A DNA stretch of 64,000 bases, taken from Paenibacillus sp. MMS20-IR301. Its GTDB lineage: Bacteria > Bacillota > Bacilli > Paenibacillales > Paenibacillaceae. Both the position numbers and the translations under genes were made by a program. The stretch lies in NCBI RefSeq assembly GCF_032302195.1, contig NZ_CP135275.1, positions 3,038,001 through 3,102,000 of the forward strand, read 5' to 3'. The notes below the pieces were generated by a model. It did not search any database and was not told the origin of the DNA. It saw only the letters and a program-made list of their open reading frames with translations. Shown piece by piece: positions 15,605-24,387 of the stretch (the stretch's first letter is position 1; the number at the start of each line of letters is the position of its first letter).

Positions 15605-17638
15605 TCAGATTTTGAATTTCTCTACCAGCACCTGCATTTCCTTGGCGCTTTGGGTATTCTCATCCGCCATCGCCGCTTCGTGGAAGGTCTTCTCCACAAT
15701 ATCTGCGGTCTTCTCGGCGATATCCTGCACACCGATTGCGCCTTCATTCACCGTCGCCGCCACTTCATTGACGGCAATGGCAATGCTCGACACCGTTTCA
15801 TTCAGATGATCAGCCGCATCCTCGAACTGGTTCATCAGCTCATTAATCGTTGCTGCATCACTGTTGTACTGCTGGCTGACCTCGTTCAGGCGCTCATAAT
15901 CGCCCAGCACGTTCTGGTCAATGAAGGTCAGCATCGCTTCGGAATGGCGGATCATTTGCTCTACGGAGCTGTTGACATTTTTGACCACGCCCTGGATACC
16001 CGATGCTGTCTGAGAAGACTTCTCGGCCAGCTTGCGGATCTCTCCGGCCACTACAGCGAAGCCCCGGCCGGCCTCACCCGCCCGCGCAGCTTCAATTGCC
16101 GCATTCAGAGCCAGCAGATTCGTCTGGCTTGTAATGGAGAGAATAGTCTCGGCCAGCACATTAATTTCACTGATGGCGCCCGACTGCTCAATCGCCTGCT
16201 CCATCTCCCCGCGGACCGAGCCGTAGATCCGTTTGGCATTATCCGTGGAGTTGAGTGCATCCTGCTGTAGTGCCAGTGCACGCTCCGTAATCTGCCCGGA
16301 GACTCCCGCCCCCTCTTTTACCCGGCTGGAGATGGTCCGGACATTGTTCTCAATCTCGTGTATGGCCGCTGTCATCTCCTGTGTAGAGGCAGCTGTCTCT
16401 TCCATCCCTGCGGACAGCTGCTCTGTCGTGGCCGAATTATCATGCGCATTCTCTCTGACATCAATGGACAGCTTCTCCAGCGTTTCCGCATTATCCAGCA
16501 CTTTGGACGAGATCGTAATCAGGCTTCCGGCCATCTCACGCAGCACGACGCGGGTACGGAACATGGCTTTGGCTATAGTCCCGGTCTCATCCTTATTCTT
16601 GCTCAGGTATTCGTAGCGGTTATCATACTTCAGATCCAGCTCCGCCGTACGGTTAATCAGCTCAGTAAGCTTCATAATCGGCGAGGAGATCCGGGTGGCG
16701 ACAATAATCCCGATCAGCAGGGTAAGCAGCAGGCTCCCGACTCCAAGAATCAGAATGTAATTGGTCATCTGCTGCACTGGCAGCATAATCTCATCCAGAT
16801 CGCCGGTCAGCACCAGCGTCCAATGCGTTTCTGGAAGAACGGTATAAGCCGCTTTTTTCTCCGCCCCGTTATAAGTATACTGAACTATTCCGTCTGGTAC
16901 GTTCTCACCCGTCTTGATCCGCTCCACAACGGATTTAATCGCTGCATTCTCAACTACGGAACCAATCTTTGCTTCATCCGGATGGTAGAGAACATTGCCC
17001 GTCTCATCTACCAGATAGGCATAGGAGGACGGCGCATTAGTCACCTGGGCGTCAGACAAATACTTGATGATGCTGCTCGCATTAACGGCCGATGCCACGA
17101 ACCCGATCATTTTGCCGCCGCTTGTTACAGGATGAACGAAGGCCAGCACATAAGCTCCGGTAGACTTGGATTTGAGCGTCTCGCTGATTACAGCCTCACC
17201 GGTCTTCATCACATTCTTCGTGTAATTTCTTTCACTGAAATCCGTACCGACCAGCTTAGTGTCACTGTCAGCTACGGCAATACCGTTCATATCAACTACA
17301 AACATATGCTCCAGGTTGCCGGCATCCTTCACCAGGCCCTGCAGCTTCACATTGACCTGATTCTGCAGCTGTCCCCCGTTCTCAAGCCCGCCACTTCCTG
17401 CCTGAATCAGCAGTTCGGTAATTTCCGCCTGACCTGCTACGAGCTGCATACTCCGCTTCTCTTTATCTATCATTGCTGCAATCGTCTGCGCCTTGTTGGT
17501 ATTCACCTGTGCCATTGAAGATTCGGTAAGACTCATAATCGTGCCAGTAGACTTAGTGTACGTAAAAATACCCATTAATGCTGTAGAAATCAGTGTGACC
17601 ACAATCATCATTACTGATAGCTTCGTACGAATCTTCAT
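15605..17638 (-). CDS. Methyl-accepting chemotaxis protein with Cache sensor
   Basis: A 677-residue chemoreceptor: membrane segment at about 7-29, extracellular double-Cache ligand domain (about 35-280), second membrane segment (about 285-307), HAMP (about 308-365) and a cytoplasmic signalling domain whose hairpin tip contains [20 protein letters not shown], the conserved CheA/CheW contact. The ligand is unknown; dCache receptors commonly bind amino acids or small acids. It is monocistronic, with its own terminator and a SigD-like promoter candidate upstream, in keeping with motility-regulon control. Confidence 0.95.
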   Translation of the reverse strand: MKIRTKLSVMMIVVTLISTALMGIFTYTKSTGTIMSLTESSMAQVNTNKAQTIAAMIDKEKRSMQLVAGQAEITELLIQAGSGGLENGGQLQNQVNVKLQGLVKDAGNLEHMFVVDMNGIAVADSDTKLVGTDFSERNYTKNVMKTGEAVISETLKSKSTGAYVLAFVHPVTSGGKMIGFVASAVNASSIIKYLSDAQVTNAPSSYAYLVDETGNVLYHPDEAKIGSVVENAAIKSVVERIKTGENVPDGIVQYTYNGAEKKAAYTVLPETHWTLVLTGDLDEIMLPVQQMTNYILILGVGSLLLTLLIGIIVATRISSPIMKLTELINRTAELDLKYDNRYEYLSKNKDETGTIAKAMFRTRVVLREMAGSLITISSKVLDNAETLEKLSIDVRENAHDNSATTEQLSAGMEETAASTQEMTAAIHEIENNVRTISSRVKEGAGVSGQITERALALQQDALNSTDNAKRIYGSVRGEMEQAIEQSGAISEINVLAETILSITSQTNLLALNAAIEAARAGEAGRGFAVVAGEIRKLAEKSSQTASGIQGVVKNVNSSVEQMIRHSEAMLTFIDQNVLGDYERLNEVSQQYNSDAATINELMNQFEDAADHLNETVSSIAIAVNEVAATVNEGAIGVQDIAEKTADIVEKTFHEAAMADENTQSAKEMQVLVEKFKI

Positions 17639-17713
17639 AGTTTCTACACCCTTCCGCCTTGTTCTGATCTACTGGTTCATCTCAAGCTGAAACTGTAATA
17701 TTTATTACAATTA

Positions 17714-17741
17714 CTATCGGATTTCCCTTGAAAATAATTAA
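17714..17741 (-). promoter_or_regulatory. Candidate SigD (flagellar sigma) promoter of the chemoreceptor
   Basis: On the minus strand TTAATTAT (17734-17741), 12 bases, then TCCGATAG (17714-17721) resembles the SigD consensus TAAAGTTT-N11-GCCGATAA (11 of 16 bases, spacer one longer). It lies 76 bases before the start codon. The match is modest but the CCGATA core and target gene type fit. Confidence 0.35.
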
Positions 17742-17804
17742 TATTTTACGACGAATTTTTGAAAACAATATCGAATTTTGTCGAACTTTGCTTTTTGTTT
17801 CTAG

Positions 17805-17849
17805 GCAAAAAAGCCCGTACTCTCTGCTGCAAGCAGAGGCTGCGGACTT
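17805..17849 (-). terminator. Terminator of the bile-acid-symporter-family gene
   Basis: CTCTGC (17822-17827) and GCAGAG (17833-17838) with a five-base loop form the core, extended by AAGCCCG/CGGACTT with one mismatch, followed on the minus strand by TTTTTTGCC. It lies about 50 bases after the stop codon. Confidence 0.65.
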
Positions 17850-17894
17850 AAGCCGGATCATTATAAATAGGCGCGGTGTTCTGCAGCCCGGACT

Positions 17895-18905
17895 TTAGGC
17901 CCCCCGCTTCGCTGCCAGCTGCTCCGCTGCCGCTCCCGCCTGCAGCAGGCGTCTCGCCCGGCTGCGGATGAACATGCCGGAGCAGGCAGCGAGAATCTGC
18001 TGGAACAGCATCCCGGAGATAACCGGCAGGGCAACGGCCGGCGGGAAATATTTGACGGCCAGCACCGCACCTGCACTGAGGTTGCGCATACCCGAATTAA
18101 ACTGTACAGCTACGGCATCTTCATCATTCCAGCGGAAACGGCGGGAAACTGCCGCGCCGATGACATAACCGAGAATTACCGTTACAAAGGTGACAGCAAT
18201 AATCAGCGCCAGCTTCCCGTCCGGATGCTTCAGATAGCGGGCAATGCTGGCGCCATTGATGGACACCACGATGAACAGGCCGACTTTGACAAACGGCGCC
18301 AGCGGCGGGCCAAGCACGGCAGTGATTTTACCCTTGGAGAACTGGTTGAGCAGCATCCCGGCGACAGAAGGCAGCACTACCATCCAGAGCAGGCCGGTCA
18401 TCATCTCGCCAATCTCCATCTGCACGCTTGCTCCCATCAGCAGATACAGCGTACCGGGCACAATCAGCGGGGAGAGTAAGGTATCAATCAGGATTAATGC
18501 CAGCGTAAGCGCCACATTCCCGCCATGCATCGACACCCAGACAACACTTACCACTCCTGTCGGGATTGCGAACAGCAGCACATATCCGGTCACTGTATAC
18601 GGATCTCCCGGGAAGAAGAGCATTGCCGCCAGCCAGCCGATCAGCGGCATAGCTACATGCAGTATAATCAGCAGAATCATCAGCTTCTGCGGTCTTGCCA
18701 GCACGGCCAGCACATCACGGAAATTCGATTTCAGGCTGCCGATCAGCGTCATGAAAGCAAATATCCACGGCACGAGCCATGTAAACGGCAGCAGCGCCTT
18801 TTCATTCAGTACGCCAACCGCAATGGCTGCCGGAGTGAGCAATGGCATTATTTTCTCAAGGACAACGTTTGATGCGATTAACCCGCGTCTGATGGACCCA
18901 AGCAT
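17895..18905 (-). CDS. Bile acid:sodium symporter family transporter
   Basis: About 336 residues with nine to ten hydrophobic segments, in the BASS/ArsB-like superfamily (NorM-unrelated). Landmarks are the PTGVVSVVWVSMHGGN segment and the late GMRNLSAGAVLA motif, which correspond to the discontinuous-helix region of BASS proteins. Bacterial members move organic anions such as pantoate or 2-keto acids with sodium; the substrate here is unknown. The ATG at 18905 (AGG eight bases upstream) gives a normal N-terminus; a longer frame to 18938 lacks support. The C-terminus ends in an Arg/Ala-rich tail. It stands alone. Confidence 0.85.
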   Translation of the reverse strand: MLGSIRRGLIASNVVLEKIMPLLTPAAIAVGVLNEKALLPFTWLVPWIFAFMTLIGSLKSNFRDVLAVLARPQKLMILLIILHVAMPLIGWLAAMLFFPGDPYTVTGYVLLFAIPTGVVSVVWVSMHGGNVALTLALILIDTLLSPLIVPGTLYLLMGASVQMEIGEMMTGLLWMVVLPSVAGMLLNQFSKGKITAVLGPPLAPFVKVGLFIVVSINGASIARYLKHPDGKLALIIAVTFVTVILGYVIGAAVSRRFRWNDEDAVAVQFNSGMRNLSAGAVLAVKYFPPAVALPVISGMLFQQILAACSGMFIRSRARRLLQAGAAAEQLAAKRGA

Positions 18906-19019
18906 AATGTATACCTGTCTGTATGGCGTGCCATACATTCCTTTTCAGTAAATTACAGAGTCCCCTCCGGTACAGTGTTGATTATACCTCAATAAGCAGT
19001 GAACCCCCCACAAAGCGGA

Positions 19020-19062
19020 GAAAAAAAAGCAGAACAACAGCGGTTAGGCTGCAGTCCTGCTT
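19020..19062 (-). terminator. Terminator of the radical SAM gene
   Basis: AAGCAGAAC (19027-19035) pairs with GTCCTGCTT (19054-19062) with one mismatch, enclosing an inner CAGC/GCTG stem, and is followed on the minus strand by eight Ts. It lies eight bases past the stop codon. Confidence 0.8.
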
Positions 19063-19069
19063 CTTAACA

Positions 19070-20023
19070 TCATACGCCTTGCGGGAATAAAGCATCAAGC
19101 GCCGGGCAAGGGCGCTTCTCCAGATATTTCTCAAGCGGTGCAGGCATATTGCTGTACAGATCTTTTAGCGAGGTGCCGTTATAAATATTGCCGATAATAA
19201 CCGGATGGCACAGCTCGGAGATCAGAATATCGCCGTTGCCGTGCAGGTGAAGCTGCTTCATGCCCTCAATGCAGTGCGGGAAGTAGACACCAGGCTGCTC
19301 CTCGAAGCCCATCGCCTCCATGAACCGGTCCATACATGTGAAGTAGAGTGTTGTATCCTCGGGCTTCCGGGTAATCAGCTCATTCACGGCATTCTTCAGT
19401 TGTTCACGGGCCGCAATCGCCTTCCAGCCGGTGTGTCCCATAATGATGCTGTTCTGGATTTCGTGGGTTCTTACGCCCATCGAATATACATGCTCGCTGA
19501 TCTCCCGCATATTATCCTGCGTTTCGTTGAACAGCAGCGTTTCGAGTACGACATTGACATCTGTTTTGGCGAACATGGTGATGTTCTCTCTGATTTTGTG
19601 ATACACGCTGGTGTGAATATTGTAATACCGCGAGAAATCCTCAGCGTTGGTGAAATTAAAGGAGATATGGATCGTCGTCAGTCCGGCCTCAACCAGCTGT
19701 CCGATCCGTTCTTCATTCAGCAGGCTGCCGTTTGAATTCAACTGGGTCTGAATGCCACGCGAGCTGCAGTAAGCCACAATCTCCACGCAATCCTGGAATT
19801 TCAGCGTCACTTCACCGCCGGAGAGGCGGACACGCTTCAAATTAGGCAGATCCTCCAGAATGCGGATTACCTCCTTGCTGTTAATCATCTGTCCGTCATT
19901 TCTATTGTAGGCGCAGCAGTAGTCGCAGCGGAAATTGCAGTTTGAGGTGACCCCGACTTCAAGCCCTTCCAGCTCATATGTCATCGGCTTATCCAGTTCC
20001 AGTGCTTTGTATTTTGTGCTCAT
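19070..20023 (-). CDS. Radical SAM protein of unknown substrate
   Basis: A 317-residue radical SAM enzyme. C29, C33 and C36 (CNFRCDYC) bind the catalytic iron-sulfur cluster, and LSGGEV (about residue 70) is the SAM-binding GGE motif. The C-terminal third has further cysteines (FPHCIEG, SELCHP, KRPCPALD) that could hold a second, auxiliary cluster as in SPASM/twitch proteins, but the full SPASM spacing is not evident. SPASM-type relatives often modify ribosomal peptides or cofactors; no precursor-peptide-like small gene is visible next to it. It is monocistronic. GGAGG ten bases upstream supports the start. Confidence 0.85.
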   Translation of the reverse strand: MSTKYKALELDKPMTYELEGLEVGVTSNCNFRCDYCCAYNRNDGQMINSKEVIRILEDLPNLKRVRLSGGEVTLKFQDCVEIVAYCSSRGIQTQLNSNGSLLNEERIGQLVEAGLTTIHISFNFTNAEDFSRYYNIHTSVYHKIRENITMFAKTDVNVVLETLLFNETQDNMREISEHVYSMGVRTHEIQNSIIMGHTGWKAIAAREQLKNAVNELITRKPEDTTLYFTCMDRFMEAMGFEEQPGVYFPHCIEGMKQLHLHGNGDILISELCHPVIIGNIYNGTSLKDLYSNMPAPLEKYLEKRPCPALDALFPQGV

Positions 20024-20137
20024 GCTCTATATTCCTCCCCTAAAATGAGATACTCAGTTCAAAAGTCAACCTTTAAAATTATACAGGTTAACCCGCCGGC
20101 TTAATGTGACATTTGGCATCGCCAGCCTGGCGCACGC

Positions 20138-20166
20138 AAAAAAGACCGCAGCAGAGCCGCAGTCTT
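20138..20166 (-). terminator. Terminator of the stalk-GH18 gene
   Basis: AAGACCGCAGC (20142-20152) pairs with GCCGCAGTCTT (20156-20166) using two wobble pairs around a three-base loop, followed on the minus strand by TTTTTTGCG. Confidence 0.8.
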
Positions 20167-20196
20167 CAAGCAGATATTTATATTAGTGATTATAGC

Positions 20197-21450
20197 TTAT
20201 AATTCAATAGCTTCGCCCATCTTGCTCATTACCGGCTGGCCGATCAGGCCGAGGCGCCAGATCGCGATTCCCTTCAGGCCATAACGTTTGGCCAGGCCAA
20301 TCTTCGTGTTCACGGAGGATTCATTCTCGCTGAACACGGAAATACCGAGAATCAGCTTGTCCTTGCTGACCTGCTGCAGGGCAAGCCGGATGCCTTCATC
20401 GACCTTGGCGGTAGGCTCAGGTCCCTTCTCACCTTCGTAAGCATAAGCCATAATTACAAGATCATCGGCAAGTGAACCCAGCGTCTTGTAATCGTAACCT
20501 TTGTAAGAGCTGTTGAGCGGATGCAGGATGACTGTCAGCTTCAGGCTGGCGGCACGTGCGGCGGCTGAGAGGTTCTTGACAAAAGCATTATACTGGCTCT
20601 GCACAGCTCCCTTGTCTCCGGTCAGGCCCAGCCCTTCCAGGTCCAGGCCGATGCCCTGAAAGCCCTTGGACGCTGCCAGATCAACGATACTTGCAATGGT
20701 CTGCGCCTGCAGCTGCGGGTCCTCCAGATTCTTGCTCAGCTCAAGCGAAGAGTCACTGGAATAGACCATCAGATAAGGCGCCGTACCGGTGGCGGCAGCA
20801 TTCTGCACAATAGATTCCGGTGTAACGTCACCTGCAGCCTCCGGCCACCAGAAATCGGTTCCGGTTGTGGTGAACTGGCCGGTCTTATCAATCCGGCTCC
20901 AGCCGAAGGCTACAGCGTCAAAGCTCGGAATCAGGGAAACCTCGCTGTAGGCTTTCTGAGCGTAGAAGCCCAAAGTGTATATATCCCGCTTAGGTGAAGT
21001 AATCGACACCGTCTTGGCTGCCTGATTCCAGGCTACGGCTGCACCGAACTGCTGGCTGAAAAATTTGAGCGGAACCATCGTTGTGCCGCGGATATTTTGC
21101 GGCGCAGCCTCCAGCTTCACAGCCGTTCCGTTCACAGACGCATTAGTATTGCCGAGGGTCAGAATGACTACAGTCTTAGCCGCATCAGCCGCAGATTGCT
21201 GAGTAGCTGTGATCCGGCGCGCTGCCTGGTTCCACTCCACCTGTATGCCCAGTGCTTCAGAGATGGCCCGGAACGGCACCATGGTCGTTCCGCTCATTAC
21301 CGCCGGCTCAACCGGGAAGGGCAGCGGATAGCCGTCCAGCTGAATGCTGACACTGGCAGGTGCAGCAGCCTGCGCACCGTTTACGGGCAGAGCAGACATG
21401 CCGCCAATTGAAATGGCAGCACATAACACAATTTTAGCCAAAGCTTTCAT
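20197..21450 (-). CDS. Secreted GH18-type glycosidase with stalk domain
   Basis: About 417 residues. A Sec signal peptide (cut near NGAQAAA, about residue 28) is followed by a copper-amine-oxidase-N-like 'stalk' domain (about 35-150; repeated TTMVPFRAISEALG and TTMVPLKFFSQQFG units) and a glycoside hydrolase 18 barrel (about 155-415). The GH18 catalytic motif is seen as FQGIGLDLEGL, the final glutamate being the acid. The barrel resembles spore-coat and cell-wall GH18 proteins of the YaaH/YdhD group, which act on peptidoglycan or cortex sugars. The ATG at 21450 is preferred over 21465 because GGGGA lies nine bases ahead. It is monocistronic. Confidence 0.88.
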   Translation of the reverse strand: MKALAKIVLCAAISIGGMSALPVNGAQAAAPASVSIQLDGYPLPFPVEPAVMSGTTMVPFRAISEALGIQVEWNQAARRITATQQSAADAAKTVVILTLGNTNASVNGTAVKLEAAPQNIRGTTMVPLKFFSQQFGAAVAWNQAAKTVSITSPKRDIYTLGFYAQKAYSEVSLIPSFDAVAFGWSRIDKTGQFTTTGTDFWWPEAAGDVTPESIVQNAAATGTAPYLMVYSSDSSLELSKNLEDPQLQAQTIASIVDLAASKGFQGIGLDLEGLGLTGDKGAVQSQYNAFVKNLSAAARAASLKLTVILHPLNSSYKGYDYKTLGSLADDLVIMAYAYEGEKGPEPTAKVDEGIRLALQQVSKDKLILGISVFSENESSVNTKIGLAKRYGLKGIAIWRLGLIGQPVMSKMGEAIEL

Positions 21451-21624
21451 ATCTATAATCCCCATTCTTCTGATAGTTTATGAGTCTCTCAGCCGTACAT
21501 TCTCTACCATTTTACCAAAATAGATATTTTTAGCAAATTAAGAGATTGTCACTTTTGAGAGTACAGCTGCCAGTTGAACGTGGGAAGAACCTGCTGATGC
21601 CTGCTATAATCCGCTTAATTCCTG

Positions 21625-22575
21625 CTACATAAATGCACTCAAAAAGACGCCGACTGCACGTTCCGCCTCGACATCCACTGCAACTTCAATGAACGTCCCT
21701 TCCTTGGGCTGTGCCCGCAGATCGGCTACGACCATCCCGGCAGTGAATTCGCCCTGCCGCTCTACACGGACCTTCATCCGCCGCGTTGTCACCAGATCAG
21801 GATGCAGAGCCGCCATCAGTGCCAGCGGATCATGCAGCGGTGCACTGTTGATGAGATAATTGGCTTCCCGGTAAAATTTGAAATAGTAGCCGAGCGACTG
21901 TTCCATGAAATCAATAATCGCAGTATTCTCTTCCCGGCCGCAGCGCTTCAACAGCTCCAGATGCTCTGAAGTTATCCTTGTCTTCAGCGTAACATCGAGT
22001 CCGATCATCAGCACAGGCAGGCCTGAAGTGAATACCCGGTCAGCCGCTTCCGGGTCTCCCCACAGATTAGCTTCAGCCACCGGTGTCACATTGCCCGGTT
22101 TGAAGATCGTACCGCCCATAACAACTACCTTCTTCAGCTTAGAGACCAGTAGCGGGTCCATATCCAGCGCCAGCGACAGATTGGTCAGGCGCCCGAGAGT
22201 AACCAGTACGATCTCACCCGGATTCTCGTCAGCCATCCGCACAATAAATTCTGCCGCCGTCTCCTGAACCGGAGCCTGCCGGGAAGGTGCCAGCTGAACA
22301 TCGCCAATGCCGTTACCGCCATGCACATGAGTGGAGAAGCCCGTAAGCTCCCGCACCAGCGCCCGTGAAGCCCCAAGCGCAACCGGGATATCATAGCCCG
22401 GATCAGCAAGCGCCAGCAGTCTGAGTGTGTTGTCCGCCGCCTGCTGCACATCAATATTGCCGAATACCGTAGTAATACCCTCCACTACGACATCCGGGGT
22501 CCGCAGGGCGTATAGAATGGCGAGCGCATCGTCAATCCCTGTATCACAATCAATAATCATCCGCGTTATACTCAT
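21625..22575 (-). CDS. Nucleoside hydrolase (inosine/uridine-preferring type)
   Basis: A 316-residue cytosolic enzyme that splits ribonucleosides into base and ribose. The N-terminal calcium-binding signature DCDTGIDDA (D9, D11, D15, D16) is intact, VVMGG follows near residue 140, and a C-terminal active-site aspartate is likely in INSAPLHDPLA. It fits the IunH/RihA fold and length. AGGAG nine bases upstream supports the start. It stands alone, downstream (on its strand) of an unusual repeat array at 22763-22949 that may hold its promoter. Confidence 0.92.
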   Translation of the reverse strand: MSITRMIIDCDTGIDDALAILYALRTPDVVVEGITTVFGNIDVQQAADNTLRLLALADPGYDIPVALGASRALVRELTGFSTHVHGGNGIGDVQLAPSRQAPVQETAAEFIVRMADENPGEIVLVTLGRLTNLSLALDMDPLLVSKLKKVVVMGGTIFKPGNVTPVAEANLWGDPEAADRVFTSGLPVLMIGLDVTLKTRITSEHLELLKRCGREENTAIIDFMEQSLGYYFKFYREANYLINSAPLHDPLALMAALHPDLVTTRRMKVRVERQGEFTAGMVVADLRAQPKEGTFIEVAVDVEAERAVGVFLSAFM

Positions 22576-22762
22576 TTCTTGTCTCTCCTACTCTCTGTTT
22601 CTTCTCTGTTGATCTTCAGCTTGCCGTAATGCCCATCTTAACACGGGCCGGGAAACGGCTCAATAAGCAGGCAGAATTATTCATTGTTAGCCAGACATGA
22701 ATTTAGCACGGGATACTTTAAGGTGTATTTGCGGGAAAGAACGCCCATAGATAGAAATGAGT

Positions 22763-22949
22763 AATTGTATTTTGTGCATTAGACTCCTTGCTAAACGGCC
22801 GAAAAATCCATTCTATTGTATTTTGTACAATGATTTTCAGGGAAATGAGCATAAAATGCCTAAATCCAAAAAAACTATTGTACAAAATACAGTAGATTCA
22901 ACTTCCAGGCGGTTTTAACCGTGTTCTACTGCACAAAGTGCAATAGAAC
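22763..22949. repeat. Four-copy intergenic array, family B (ATTGTATTTTGTrCA palindrome)
   Basis: Copies lie at 22763-22783 and 22811-22833 (direct, core TATTTTGT) and at 22874-22896 and 22924-22949 (inverted, core ACAAAATA and ACAAAGT). Each copy is itself a near-palindrome, for example TTGTATTTTGTACAATGA. Core-to-core spacing is 51, 63 and 51 bases. The array fills most of the gene-free stretch 22576-23003 upstream of the nucleoside hydrolase gene. It has the same direct-direct-inverted-inverted layout as families A and C. Confidence 0.65.
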
Positions 22950-23003
22950 ACGCTACTCCCTCACCAATGATATTGTTGGATCAATTGCAGGCTGTCATTG
23001 ACC

Positions 23004-23058
23004 AAAAACGCAAAGGGGCCGTCCCATAAGCCATAAAAACAGCTTTTGGGACGGCCCC
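23004..23058 (-). terminator. Strong terminator after the PatB-type gene
   Basis: GGGGCCGTCCCA (23015-23026) pairs perfectly with TGGGACGGCCCC (23047-23058), continued by AAGC/GCTT after one unpaired base on each side, with a ten-base loop. On the minus strand TTTGCGTTTTT follows. It lies 50 bases after the stop codon of the lyase gene. Confidence 0.85.
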
Positions 23059-23108
23059 ATTCAGTGGATCACCCATCAATATATAGAAATTCAATGGTGA
23101 AGCAAATC

Positions 23109-24293
23109 CTAGATCTTGGCGGTATGCGCAGACGCGGCCCGGGTGAAATTCTCCAGTGCCCGGGTCAGCAGCGAACGCGGGCAGGCCAGATTAATCCGCA
23201 AATGGCCTTGGCCTTCGGTGCCGAAGACAGAGCCTTCGTTAAAAGCCACCCCGGCCTCAGCATACATCAGCTGCTTCAGCCCTGCCGCATCGAGGCCAAG
23301 CGCAGTGCAATCCATCCGCAGCAGATATGTCGCTTGCGGCTTCATCACCCGGATTGCCGGAAGCTTCTCCTGTAAGTATGCTATTGCATACTCTGCATTA
23401 CCGGCAACATGCTGAACCAATTGCTCCAGCCACTCGTCTCCTTCGTTATAGGCAGCTTCCACCGCTTCCTGTGCGAAGAATGAAGCCATATGCAGGCTTA
23501 ACGCCTTCAGCTTGCGTTCGAATTTGAGCCGCAGCGCAGGGTTCGAAGCTACAATATACGAGGTTTGCAGCCCCGGTAAATTGAACGTTTTGGTCGCAGC
23601 CAGCGTCGTGACTGTAATATCAGACAGTTCTGCTGACAAGGAGGCAAACGGAATATGCTTGTAACCGGGCATTGCCAGATCGCAATGAATCTCATCTGAA
23701 ATGACCGTTACGCCATACTGCAGGCATAATCCGCCGAGTCTCAGCAGTTCCTCGCGTTCCCATACTCTGCCGCCGGGATTATGCGGACTGCACAGCAGCA
23801 GCAGCTTGGCCCCGTCCTTCATCAGCTCCTCAAGTCCCGCATAATCCATCTCATACCTGCCGCCCTTCAGCAGCAGCGGGTTCTTGGCTACCTTGCGGTC
23901 ATTCATCTGAATGACATCATAGAACGGATAGTACACCGGCGACTGAATAATGACCGGATCTCCGGGTGCAGTGAACAGCTCAACCGCCAGGCTGAGTGAG
24001 GTCACGATACCGGGTGAATCTGTAATCCATTCCTTTTCGATCTTCCAGTCATGATGTCTGCCGTACCAGCTAAGGATAGCTTCTTTATAGGAATCGCTAG
24101 GCACACTATAGCCGTAGATTCCTTCCTGCGCACGGCGCAGCAGCACTTCCTTGACTGCCGGCGGACTTTCGAAATCCATATCTGCTACCCAAAGCGGCAG
24201 AATATCCTTGCGGCCGAACAGCTTCTCGGACTGGTCCCATTTGTAAGAGCGGGTATTGCTGCGGTCAATGATACGTTCGAAATCATATTTCAA
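23109..24293 (-). CDS. MalY/PatB-type cystathionine beta-lyase (aminotransferase fold)
   Basis: About 394 residues, a fold-type-I PLP enzyme of the MalY/PatB C-S lyase group, which splits cystathionine or cysteine conjugates to a thiol, pyruvate and ammonia. Landmarks are LPLWVADMDFESPPAV at the N-terminus, SPHNPGGR, ISDEIHCDL and the PLP-lysine segment LAATKTFNLPGLQ. The frame opens at GTG 24305, but the TTG at 24291-24293 is preferred: GAGGTGAT sits at good distance and the protein then starts at the conserved KYDFE. Maltose-repressor activity, known for MalY, cannot be judged. Monocistronic, with its own terminator. Confidence 0.88.
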   Translation of the reverse strand: MKYDFERIIDRSNTRSYKWDQSEKLFGRKDILPLWVADMDFESPPAVKEVLLRRAQEGIYGYSVPSDSYKEAILSWYGRHHDWKIEKEWITDSPGIVTSLSLAVELFTAPGDPVIIQSPVYYPFYDVIQMNDRKVAKNPLLLKGGRYEMDYAGLEELMKDGAKLLLLCSPHNPGGRVWEREELLRLGGLCLQYGVTVISDEIHCDLAMPGYKHIPFASLSAELSDITVTTLAATKTFNLPGLQTSYIVASNPALRLKFERKLKALSLHMASFFAQEAVEAAYNEGDEWLEQLVQHVAGNAEYAIAYLQEKLPAIRVMKPQATYLLRMDCTALGLDAAGLKQLMYAEAGVAFNEGSVFGTEGQGHLRINLACPRSLLTRALENFTRAASAHTAKI

Positions 24294-24387
24294 AACAAGA
24301 ATCACCTCATCCTTTCAGCTTGTCCGACTATTGTAACATGAGACGGGCTGATCCGGCAGCCTTCATGCCTGCCGATTCTTTAATTGT

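Noticed and set aside
22763..22949. CRISPR-like regular spacing of short repeats (also at 10426-10611 and 48109-48292)
   Set aside because: Copies are degenerate, only four in number, and change orientation in the middle; no cas genes are in the window.
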